Made by a program: the position numbers and the translations under genes
Notes under the pieces: generated by a model
What the model saw: the letters and a program-made list of their open reading frames with translations, nothing else
Told to the model about the DNA's origin: nothing
Database searches by the model: none
From: JBIOHJ01 sp044448905
GTDB lineage: Bacteria; Bacteroidota; Bacteroidia; AKYH767-A; OLB10
NCBI GenBank assembly: GCA_044448905.1
Contig: JBIOHJ010000081.1
Coordinates: 1 to 15,368, forward strand
Reading direction: 5' to 3'
DNA length: 15,368 nt
Shown here: piece by piece, positions 1 through 6,152 of the stretch
How the letters are laid out: each line of letters starts with the position of its first letter
How positions within the stretch are numbered: the stretch's first letter is position 1

Positions 1-48
1 ATCGGGTTCATCATCAACTAAAAGTATTTTTATCTGCTTGTTATCCAT
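1..48 (-). CDS. Response regulator, N-terminal fragment (cut by window edge)
   Basis: Only the first 16 codons are present: ATG at 48 reading leftwards, ending in the motif LLVDDEPD. This is the first beta-strand and acidic pocket (paired Asp) of a CheY-like receiver domain, which binds Mg2+ for phosphorylation of a downstream Asp. The start closely resembles that of the response regulator at 14167-14847 (M-x-N-x-QIKIL-VV/LV), so the two are probably paralogues. The sequence GGAAAAAGA lies just before the ATG. Output domain and partner kinase lie outside the window. The receiver call is solid; the full architecture is unknown. Confidence 0.8.
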   Translation of the reverse strand, partial: MDNKQIKILLVDDEPD

Positions 49-61
49 TCTTTTTCCGAAT

Positions 62-69
62 CAAAACTA
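62..69 (-). promoter_or_regulatory. Candidate -7 promoter element for the left-edge response regulator
   Basis: Read on the minus strand this is TAGTTTTG, matching the Bacteroidota -7 consensus TAnnTTTG. It ends 13 bases before the ATG at 48, which would give a very short leader. The regulator at 14847 has a similar arrangement (TAATTTTG ending 16 bases before its start). No clear TTTG -33 element was seen. A second match, TAATTTTG at 209-202, could give a longer leader. Confidence 0.3.
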
Positions 70-221
70 CCGCCAGCATGTTATTAAATTGTTAAATGCA
101 GATTACCGAATTGTTACTGCATTATAATCAGTGTAAATATTCTGCAAAGATAGTGTTAGCGGGGAGAGTTCGTTCCTCTTTGTTTAAAAGAAAAAAACAA
201 TCAAAATTATACCGGGCGAAA

Positions 222-962
222 TTATTTTGAAACAAAAACACTTTCAGGTATGGCATCCTCAGAAACAAGCACCTGATTGTACCATGAGTTTTGCATTTCT
301 TTAAGCTTTGCTGATTTTTTGTACAGTTTCTTTGTTACCCCTTGCTTTTTGGGCAATTCGGTTTCAGATGAAGAATTCAGAAATTCAAAAAGCCTTTTGT
401 ATTCATATCTATAATCGCTGATATAATCTTTTTGTTTTACCGGGAGCACATTTTCAATTAGTGATGAAAGAAAGTATTCATGATTTGATTTTGCTTCATT
501 ACTATCGTCAGTTATATCTCTTATGACATGAACATATTTTGCATTTACATCTTTAATAATATAGTCATTGAAAAGCGGTTTAAAATTTAATGATGATTGA
601 AAACGATAAGCTAAAATTGTTGCAGCGGGTTTTGTTTTAGAAAGATAAAGCGACATTAGCTTATGGAATGCGTCCAGGCAATTTGTGCTTGAACCAAGCT
701 TATCGTAATCACCCATATTGAATTGGGATTCTTCAAAACGCTTATCATTGATAATGTCGAATATCAGTTCAAAGAATATTGAATTATGAATGCTGAACGA
801 TGTTTGCGGATAACGCAGCAGACTGTCAATTAAAGCATCCGTTCCTTCGAAAATGCAAATATCCGGATGTCTTTGCATAAGATGAATCAGAAATTCAGTG
901 TTGCCTGTTTGTTCGCCTGAAACGAAAACTATTTTCGGATGTGCTGATTTTTTTTTGTGCAT
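222..962 (-). CDS. Sulfotransferase-like P-loop protein, degenerate
   Basis: This is a 246-residue protein with the outline of a sulfotransferase fold. A 5'-phosphosulfate-loop-like segment is at about residues 14-35 (VSGEQTGNTE...QRHPDI). A second segment resembling the 3'-phosphate-binding strand is at about 142-160 (KYVHVIRDITDD). Family members normally have a G-x-x-R-S/T-G-T-T loop; here it is GEQTGNTE, so PAPS binding may be altered or lost. The C-terminus is lysine-rich. I chose ATG at 962 because it places the first strand about 10 residues in. An in-frame TTG at 989 with GGGAATAG upstream would add nine residues. It lies 94 bases downstream of ppx, same strand, and may be co-transcribed. 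Function is uncertain; it could be a divergent family of unknown role. Confidence 0.55.
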   Translation of the reverse strand: MHKKKSAHPKIVFVSGEQTGNTEFLIHLMQRHPDICIFEGTDALIDSLLRYPQTSFSIHNSIFFELIFDIINDKRFEESQFNMGDYDKLGSSTNCLDAFHKLMSLYLSKTKPAATILAYRFQSSLNFKPLFNDYIIKDVNAKYVHVIRDITDDSNEAKSNHEYFLSSLIENVLPVKQKDYISDYRYEYKRLFEFLNSSSETELPKKQGVTKKLYKKSAKLKEMQNSWYNQVLVSEDAIPESVFVSK

Positions 963-1056
963 AAATACATGAATTACATTATGCCCCAAAACTATTCCCA
1001 GCGCTTTAACTTAACTTAAATAAAAAGGTATGATTGTGTTAAGAAGTCAAAAAAAA

Positions 1057-1953
1057 TTATACTGTAACCGGATGTTTTGCTTTGTATTTTTCGTAAAGCA
1101 AATGCACAATTCCGTCAGATAGTCCTATTTGCGGGACGATTATTTTTTCAATTTCACCGTGCTTCATAATGGAGAGAAAAATTTTAGCTGCAGGAACAAT
1201 TACATCAGCACGGTCGGGGTTGAGGCCAAGTTGTGTGATCCTCTCTTCTACACTAAAGCTGTTAAGGTGCTCATACAATTCTTTCAATTTATCATAATAC
1301 ACCGGTTTGTCATCCTTTTTCCCAAGTATTTTAAACATCTTGTTGATATTTCCTCCCGAACCAATTGCTGTAAGCGGATGATAATTTTTCGTCACTTCCT
1401 TTACTTTTTCCTTAAATAAACTCCAGTATTCTTTTGATACAGTATCATGAAGAAAACGAATAGTGCCCACATTAAATGATTGTGAAAAAACAATTTTATT
1501 TTCAGAAAACAGGGTAAGTTCAGTGCTGCCACCCCCTACATCAATGTAAAGATAAGATTGGTCGTGCTCAAGGTGCTCGGCAACATGATTGGAATAAATT
1601 ATCTCCGCCTCTGTTTTCCCGTCTATAATTTCGACCTGCAATCCTGACTCTCTTTTAATGCGATCGATAACCTCTTTCCCGTTTTTTGCTTCACGCATTG
1701 CCGATGTTGCACATGCACGGTAACTCACAGCATCAAAAACCTTAATAAGGTATTTGAATGCTCTCATGGTGTCTACCAGTTTCTTTATTTTTCCTTCAGT
1801 GATTTTTTTAAGCAGAAAAGCATCTTCGCCCAGGCGGATGGGCATGCGTATCAATTCATTTTTTTTAAAGTGAGTGTCTTTGCTGTCTTCAATTACGTTA
1901 CAAAGCAGAAGACGGATGGCATTTGAGCCGATATCAATTGACGCGAACCTCAT
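1057..1953 (-). CDS. ppx: Ppx/GppA family phosphatase (exopolyphosphatase-type)
   Basis: A 298-residue member of the ASKHA-fold Ppx/GppA family, which removes terminal phosphate from polyphosphate or hydrolyses pppGpp. The N-terminal phosphate-1 motif SIDIGSNAIRLL is at 5-16, ATSAMREA at 82-89, GKTEAEIIY with the likely catalytic Glu at 112-120, the second phosphate motif DVGGGSTEL at 138-146, and GSGGNI at 198-203. The length equals the short two-lobe form, without the C-terminal HD-like domain of E. coli Ppx (about 510 residues). Its start overlaps the end of ppk1 by 20 bases, so the two are translationally linked. This supports polyphosphate as the substrate, but pppGpp cannot be excluded from sequence alone. 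Confidence 0.9.
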   Translation of the reverse strand: MRFASIDIGSNAIRLLLCNVIEDSKDTHFKKNELIRMPIRLGEDAFLLKKITEGKIKKLVDTMRAFKYLIKVFDAVSYRACATSAMREAKNGKEVIDRIKRESGLQVEIIDGKTEAEIIYSNHVAEHLEHDQSYLYIDVGGGSTELTLFSENKIVFSQSFNVGTIRFLHDTVSKEYWSLFKEKVKEVTKNYHPLTAIGSGGNINKMFKILGKKDDKPVYYDKLKELYEHLNSFSVEERITQLGLNPDRADVIVPAAKIFLSIMKHGEIEKIIVPQIGLSDGIVHLLYEKYKAKHPVTV

Positions 1954-4024
1954 CAGGTACTATTTCTTTTTTCTGCAAAGCTAATTTTTCTTTGAAGAAT
2001 TTATAAATCTCATCCTGCGCCCGGGTTTTTGTTTTTGATTCTGTTATTCGGTACGTGTTATCCTGTTTTTCATTTATGATGCGGGCTTTTACATTGTCGC
2101 GCCATTGAATTTCGAGAATTTCTTTAATCTCTTTCTGAATGTCTTTATCATAAATTGGCACAGCAATTTCGGAGCGGTAATCCAGATTGCGGCTCATCAT
2201 ATCGGCAGAAGAAATAAAATATTTTTCATCACCTTTATTATGAAAAACAAAAATCCGGCTATGCTCAAGATATTTATCCACAATGCTGATAGCCTCGATA
2301 TTTTCACTCATGTTTTTTAAACCCGGAACCAGCGAACATATTCCCCTAATGATAAGCCTTATTTTTACCCCGTTATTACTTGCTTCATATAATTTTTTAA
2401 TTATCATTTCGTCCACCAGGTTATTGAGTTTTAAAAATATGCCGGATTCTTTTCCATCCCTTGCATGCTTGATTTCTTTATCAATAAGAGCTAATAATTT
2501 TTTACGCATGTAAAAGGGTGATACAAGCAAATGTTTGTAACGCCCGGTTTTATAATTGTCAGAATAAAAATTAAAAATTTCAGCTACTTCATGGGTAATG
2601 GCTTTGTCGGAAGTAAGCAAGCTATGGTCGCAATAAGTTTTAGCAGTTTCTTCATTAAAATTACCGGTGCCCAAATGTGCATACTGCCGGTTGCGCCCGT
2701 TTTCTTCGCGTGTAATGAGAAACAATTTAGTATGCGCTTTTAATCCGGGTACACCATAAATCACTTTTGCGCCCTCTTCCTGCAACCGGGTTGACCAGTA
2801 AATATTCCGTTCTTCATCAAAGCGGGCCTGCAATTCGACAACCACGGTTACCTGCTTCCCGTTTTTTACGGCATTGATCAATGCATTAATAATATTAGAG
2901 TTCCTGGAAACACGATATAGCGTAATATAAATGGAACGGACTTTAGGGTCTATTGACGCTTCGCGCAGGATGTCAATTATATGATGAAATGACTGGTACG
3001 GGTAAGTAAGCAGGATATCTTTTTTACGAATTATTTTTAAAATGCTTTGATTTTTTTTCAAGTCGGGATGATATAAGGGTTGTGGAAATTTATACCGCAA
3101 TTCACTTTTTCCGATAGCAGGAAATTTCATAAAATCAACAAAGTTGTGATAACGACCTCCACTTATCGTATTAGGTTCCCTGAGAAATTTCAACCGCTTG
3201 GCAAGAAATTTTAAAATGTCAGCAGAAATTTCTTCATCAAACTCCAGCCTTACCGGTTCTCCCTTTTTTCTTCGCTTTATGCTTTCAGAAATTTTTTTAA
3301 CAAGGCTTTTCGAAACGTCCTGCTCAATATCGAGCTCGGCATCGCGGGTAAGTTTAATAGTATATGCTTCGGCACTCTCAAAATTAAAATGATAAAAGAT
3401 ATCGCGAAGGCAATAACGAATCACATCATCGAGCAGAATGATGAATTTATTTTCTTTGGGAAGAACCAGGAAGCGTGAAATTTTATCGGTTGGGATTTCA
3501 ACCAGCGCAAACTTGTTCTTTTTGTTCGGACGCATCAGCTTAATGATGAGGTAAATTGCCCGGTCTTTAAGCCAGGGAAATTGCGGGATATGATCGAGCA
3601 TAATGGGCACCAGGGCGGGAAAAACATGCTCATGAAAATACTCTCTTACATATTCGCCCTGTTCGTCAGTAAGCTGCTTTTCGTTAATAATAAAAATATT
3701 ATGCAGTTCAAGCTCTTTTAAAATATTCTGGTAAATTTCATCAAAGCCGTTTTGCTCCTCAACTACCCTTTTCATTATTTTGTTAAGCAGCGTATGCGGG
3801 TCTTCTCCTAAAATATCTTTTGCCTTTTTTCCCACTTTTAACATCCGCCTGATAGTGGCTACACGAATACGAAAAAATTCATCGCGGTTGCTGGAAAAAA
3901 TACCGAGAAATTTTATCCGTTCAATGAGAGGAACAGAAATATCATTGGCTTCCTGCAATACTCTTTCATTAAAAGAAAGCCAGCTCAGCTCACGGTTAAC
4001 CAATACGGACTCATGCTTACTCAT
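1934..4024 (-). CDS. ppk1: Polyphosphate kinase 1
   Basis: A 696-residue PPK1, which reversibly transfers the ATP gamma-phosphate onto inorganic polyphosphate at or near the membrane. The N-terminal helical domain is recognisable at 11-60 (RELSWLSFNERVLQEA, then SNRDEFFRIRV), followed by the head domain and two phospholipase-D-like catalytic domains. His431 in GLKAHTKLFL matches the autophosphorylated His of E. coli PPK (His435). His588 in YLEHSRIFVFHN matches the second conserved His (His592). AHLGTGNFNEETA (449-461) and SSADMMSRNLDYRSE (605-619) are further family motifs. Length is normal and no lesion was seen. It lies 19 bases after the lysine-rich protein gene and overlaps ppx, consistent with an operon. 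Confidence 0.97.
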   Translation of the reverse strand: MSKHESVLVNRELSWLSFNERVLQEANDISVPLIERIKFLGIFSSNRDEFFRIRVATIRRMLKVGKKAKDILGEDPHTLLNKIMKRVVEEQNGFDEIYQNILKELELHNIFIINEKQLTDEQGEYVREYFHEHVFPALVPIMLDHIPQFPWLKDRAIYLIIKLMRPNKKNKFALVEIPTDKISRFLVLPKENKFIILLDDVIRYCLRDIFYHFNFESAEAYTIKLTRDAELDIEQDVSKSLVKKISESIKRRKKGEPVRLEFDEEISADILKFLAKRLKFLREPNTISGGRYHNFVDFMKFPAIGKSELRYKFPQPLYHPDLKKNQSILKIIRKKDILLTYPYQSFHHIIDILREASIDPKVRSIYITLYRVSRNSNIINALINAVKNGKQVTVVVELQARFDEERNIYWSTRLQEEGAKVIYGVPGLKAHTKLFLITREENGRNRQYAHLGTGNFNEETAKTYCDHSLLTSDKAITHEVAEIFNFYSDNYKTGRYKHLLVSPFYMRKKLLALIDKEIKHARDGKESGIFLKLNNLVDEMIIKKLYEASNNGVKIRLIIRGICSLVPGLKNMSENIEAISIVDKYLEHSRIFVFHNKGDEKYFISSADMMSRNLDYRSEIAVPIYDKDIQKEIKEILEIQWRDNVKARIINEKQDNTYRITESKTKTRAQDEIYKFFKEKLALQKKEIVPDEVRVN

Positions 4025-4043
4025 ATTATATACCCGGCATTAG

Positions 4044-4343
4044 TTATTTTCCGGAAGCTTTCTGCCGGGCAGGTTTTGCTGCAGCTGTTTTTATATCCCT
4101 GATTGTATAAACAGAGGACGGTGGCTTCTTTTTTCCTGAAGATTTTTTTGAAGCTTTCCTTTTCTTCAGCGCTTTCCGTTTAATGGCTTCAGCTTTCTTC
4201 TCCGCTTTTTTTACAATCAGCTTTGCAGACTTTTTTATTGTCTTTTCCATTTTCTTAAAAGCGGTTCCCGGTTCAGAACTCAAGACCTTTTTTATGGCAA
4301 CTTTAAGTTTCTTTTCCAGTATTTTTTTTGATTTTTTTTTCAT
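4044..4343 (-). CDS. Lysine-rich histone H1-like small protein
   Basis: A 99-residue basic protein with 34 lysines, rich in Ala and Ser, almost without aromatic residues. Residues 1-60 could form a long amphipathic helix with KK pairs; the C-terminus (60-99) is a disordered KKRKASKKSSGKKK/AAAKPARQ tail like bacterial H1/Hc1-type or PhaF-type tails. Such tails bind polyanions, classically DNA. It sits 19 bases upstream of ppk1 on the same strand, so polyphosphate is a second plausible ligand. That is inference from composition and position. The open frame is intact, and the low-complexity lysine run supports a real protein rather than chance. No specific family is assigned. Confidence 0.75.
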   Translation of the reverse strand: MKKKSKKILEKKLKVAIKKVLSSEPGTAFKKMEKTIKKSAKLIVKKAEKKAEAIKRKALKKRKASKKSSGKKKPPSSVYTIRDIKTAAAKPARQKASGK

Positions 4344-4450
4344 TGTGGTCAGGGTTAGTATTAATGCAGATTTTTAAAGGTGAAAAATACAAGCGAATAT
4401 TGTTTCAGTATTAAGCAAAAAGTAAATTTAACAATTTCTTAAACCTGAAA

Positions 4451-4458
4451 CAAAAGTA
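4451..4458 (-). promoter_or_regulatory. Candidate -7 promoter element for the lysine-rich protein/ppk1/ppx operon
   Basis: TACTTTTG on the minus strand matches TAnnTTTG. It lies in the 168-base gap between sixA and the lysine-rich protein gene and would give a leader of roughly 100 bases. No convincing -33 TTTG was found, so the match could be chance in AT-rich DNA. Confidence 0.25.
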
Positions 4459-4511
4459 GTTAAAAGCCAATTAGAATAAAAGGCATCTCAAGTTATTGAT
4501 TCTAAGCTGCT

Positions 4512-5006
4512 TTAAGCTTTATTAAGGTATTCAGGAAACAAATAAAAACCTTCGTTAAAAGAGCCTTTTTCAAAAGAAGAATTTTTATCAGCCTTTAAGC
4601 AAACGAAGCCCGAAGTTTTAAATGAATCAATTTTTTTAACGGAAATAAAATTTACCAGTTCTTCAAAAGCGGGGTTATGACCAAACAGCATAATGGTTTT
4701 ATGTTTTGGAGCAAATTCTTTAATGACAGCTAAAATGTCTTTAAAACTTTCAGAGTAAATTTTTTCGTTAATCAAAATGTTACGGTAAGGATACTTAAGC
4801 GCCTGGGCGAATATAAGTGCAGTGCTGATGGCGCGTATTGCGTGGCTTGAAATAATCAGGTCGGTTTTTATTTTTCTCCGCTTCAATTCTTTTGCAAGCA
4901 AATGCGCATCGGAATAACCCCGTTCGGTAAGGGGGCGGTCAATATCTTTTAATTCGGGTATAGCCCGGCTGGACTTGGCATGGCGAACAAGGTATAATGT
5001 CTTCAT
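4512..5006 (-). CDS. sixA: SixA-like histidine phosphatase
   Basis: A 164-residue histidine-phosphatase-superfamily (phosphoglycerate-mutase-like) protein of SixA size. The catalytic RHAK motif is at 8-11, with His9 as the expected phospho-acceptor. A conserved Arg is at 58 in SSHAIRAIST, and the second catalytic His110 is in MLFGHNPAFEEL. SixA of E. coli dephosphorylates phosphohistidine on signalling or phosphotransfer proteins; the substrate here is unknown. It starts 11 bases after the stop of a receiver-domain gene, so the pair is very likely co-transcribed. A role tuning phosphorelay flow is plausible but inferred. Confidence 0.88.
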   Translation of the reverse strand: MKTLYLVRHAKSSRAIPELKDIDRPLTERGYSDAHLLAKELKRRKIKTDLIISSHAIRAISTALIFAQALKYPYRNILINEKIYSESFKDILAVIKEFAPKHKTIMLFGHNPAFEELVNFISVKKIDSFKTSGFVCLKADKNSSFEKGSFNEGFYLFPEYLNKA

Positions 5007-5017
5007 AACATTATCCT

Positions 5018-5419
5018 TTATTCAACCATTCCTTTTTGCTTGAACTCTTCATGCAGGTCATTCACCATTTCAAAAAGCAAACTTAATCTAATAGGTTTAG
5101 ATACGAAATGATCACCACCTGAATCCATGGCAGAAAGAATCAGGATATCATCGTTGGTGGCGCTCAGGAACAGGATAGGAATGTTTTTATACTTATCGTT
5201 TGTTCTAAGCTTACGGCATAGTTCAATGCCGTTCATTACCGGCATCATTATATCCAGAACAATTACCTGCGGAATATTGTTTTCAATTACTTCAAGCGCG
5301 GCTTCACCATTTAAAGCAACCGAAACTTCCAATCCTTTTTTAGTAAAATTATACCGCAATAAATCGAGAATTTCCGGCTCATCATCCACAACAAGGACTT
5401 TAAATTTATTTTCAGGCAT
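5018..5419 (-). CDS. Single-domain response regulator (CheY-like receiver)
   Basis: A 133-residue stand-alone receiver domain with all key residues. The acidic pair is Asp12-Asp13 (VVDDEPEI), the phospho-acceptor is Asp56 in VLDIMMPVMNG, the switch Ser86 is in LFLSAT, and Lys108 is in FVSKPI. No DNA-binding or enzymatic output domain follows, so it probably acts by protein contact or as a phosphorelay intermediate. I chose ATG at 5419 because the first strand begins at residue 6, as usual. In-frame ATG at 5437 and TTG at 5446 would add 6 or 9 residues. No clear Shine-Dalgarno was seen for any start. It is followed after 11 bases by sixA. Confidence 0.9.
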   Translation of the reverse strand: MPENKFKVLVVDDEPEILDLLRYNFTKKGLEVSVALNGEAALEVIENNIPQVIVLDIMMPVMNGIELCRKLRTNDKYKNIPILFLSATNDDILILSAMDSGGDHFVSKPIRLSLLFEMVNDLHEEFKQKGMVE

Positions 5420-5503
5420 GAATACGGCTTTTAGCATATTACGCAAAAGTGTTTCAGCACCTTGATTTTATTATTAATTTATTGTTATGAAATTGTAAAC
5501 TGT

Positions 5504-5520
5504 ATGGCATATGTTGCCAT
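5504..5520. promoter_or_regulatory. Inverted repeat upstream of the receiver/sixA genes
   Basis: ATGGCA and TGCCAT are perfect 6-base arms around a 5-base centre, about 85 bases upstream of the receiver-gene start. It could be an operator or an RNA hairpin. No regulator can be named. Confidence 0.3.
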
Positions 5521-5649
5521 TTCTGTTAATTATCTCATAACAAAAACGTAATTAAGAGTTAAAATACCTAATATATATTAGCGGGAAAAATATAAGGCAT
5601 TAAGGTTAACTCTAATAAATTCTAATTTTCTGTTTAGGTTCCAAATCCA

Positions 5650-5673
5650 CCCTGCCTCCCGGCAGGGTTTTTT
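5650..5673 (+). terminator. Hairpin plus T-tract (terminator-like, plus orientation)
   Basis: CCCTGCC (5650-5656) pairs with GGCAGGG (5661-5667) around a TCCC loop, followed by six T at 5668-5673. The shape is a good intrinsic terminator for plus-strand transcription, yet no plus-strand gene lies upstream. On the minus strand it follows the beta-glucosidase remnant by 27 bases but lacks a T-tract in that direction. Confidence 0.5.
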
Positions 5674-5694
5674 ACTTTATTTTTTCGAAAATGG

Positions 5695-5895
5695 TCACAA
5701 CAAAAATTCTTTATACCAATATCCCGAATCTTTAATTGTTCTTTCCTGCGTATTAAAATCAACGTACACCATTCCAAATCTCGGATGGTAGCCCTCAGCC
5801 CACTCAAAATTATCGGTAAGTGACCAGACAAAATAACCATCAACTTTCAACCCTTCCTGTTTTGCCTTTAATACCTGTTCAAGATAATGTGACAA
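5695..5895 (-). pseudogene. C-terminal remnant of a family 1 beta-glucosidase (GH1)
   Basis: The 66 codons encode the recognisable end of a GH1 beta-glucosidase: EQVLKAKQEG, then DGYFVWSLTDNFEWAEGY, RFGMVYVDF and GYWYKEFL. The NFEW segment normally contributes to sugar binding. Complete GH1 enzymes are about 440-460 residues, so some 85% is missing, including the acid/base NEP and nucleophile TENG regions. An in-frame TAA lies at 5913-5911, and similarity stops near 5890, suggesting a deletion or rearrangement point. The first codon used here (TTG at 5895) is arbitrary; no start signal was seen. I interpret it as a dead fragment, not a functional gene. Confidence 0.8.
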
Positions 5896-5981
5896 ATAAT
5901 TAAATAATTGTTACCACCCCCAAAGGGGAATGACAACACGCATACATTCAAGGAGTTAGGGATATGTTTGATTGAAAAAGT

Positions 5982-6065
5982 TTAATTCTTCTTTTTCGAA
6001 AACGCTCCCGAAACCCACAATGTGTAAAACACAAGCGCCATTATTCCTAATACCCACCAAATCAT
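5982..6065 (-). CDS. Possible 27-residue single-membrane-segment microprotein
   Basis: ATG at 6065 opens a 27-codon frame ending in TAA at 5982. The peptide starts MIWWVLGIMALVFYTLWV, an almost ideal transmembrane helix, and ends AFSKKKN, a positive tail fitting an N-out/C-in orientation. An in-frame TAA lies just upstream, so it is not the end of a longer open frame here. There is no strong ribosome-binding site. It lies between the T9SS protein and the GH1 remnant. It could be a real small membrane protein, the tail of a lost transporter gene, or chance; I give it low weight. Confidence 0.35.
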   Translation of the reverse strand: MIWWVLGIMALVFYTLWVSGAFSKKKN

Positions 6066-6092
6066 GATTTGTTAATTTAAACTTTTCGAAAC

Positions 6093-6110
6093 CTGTCAGT
6101 GTGCTGACAG
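6093..6110. repeat. Perfect inverted repeat downstream of the T9SS protein gene
   Basis: CTGTCAG and CTGACAG are perfect 7-base arms around TGTG, 43 bases past the stop of the minus-strand T9SS gene. It may act as a transcript-end hairpin, but no T-tract follows in either direction, so a terminator call is weak. Confidence 0.4.
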
Positions 6111-6152
6111 ACGAAGTTAAAAATGTTTGTGGTGATATTGATATTTTATTTC

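Larger units (their letters stand above)
5420..5694. other. Gene-poor AT-rich spacer with inverted repeats
   Basis: No credible gene was found on either strand. The stretch is strongly AT-rich. It holds an inverted repeat ATGGCA-5-TGCCAT at 5504-5520, a perfect 14-bp palindrome CTAATATATATTAG at 5568-5581, and a hairpin with a T-tract at 5650-5673. It should contain the promoter of the receiver/sixA genes, but I saw no clear TAnnTTTG on the minus strand here. Confidence 0.5.

Noticed and set aside
5634..5843. 69-codon minus-strand open frame
   Set aside because: It runs in another frame over the GH1 remnant, whose own frame shows clear family similarity.
6093..6110. Intrinsic terminator of the T9SS gene
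   Set aside because: The hairpin is perfect but no T-tract follows on the minus strand; kept only as an inverted repeat.
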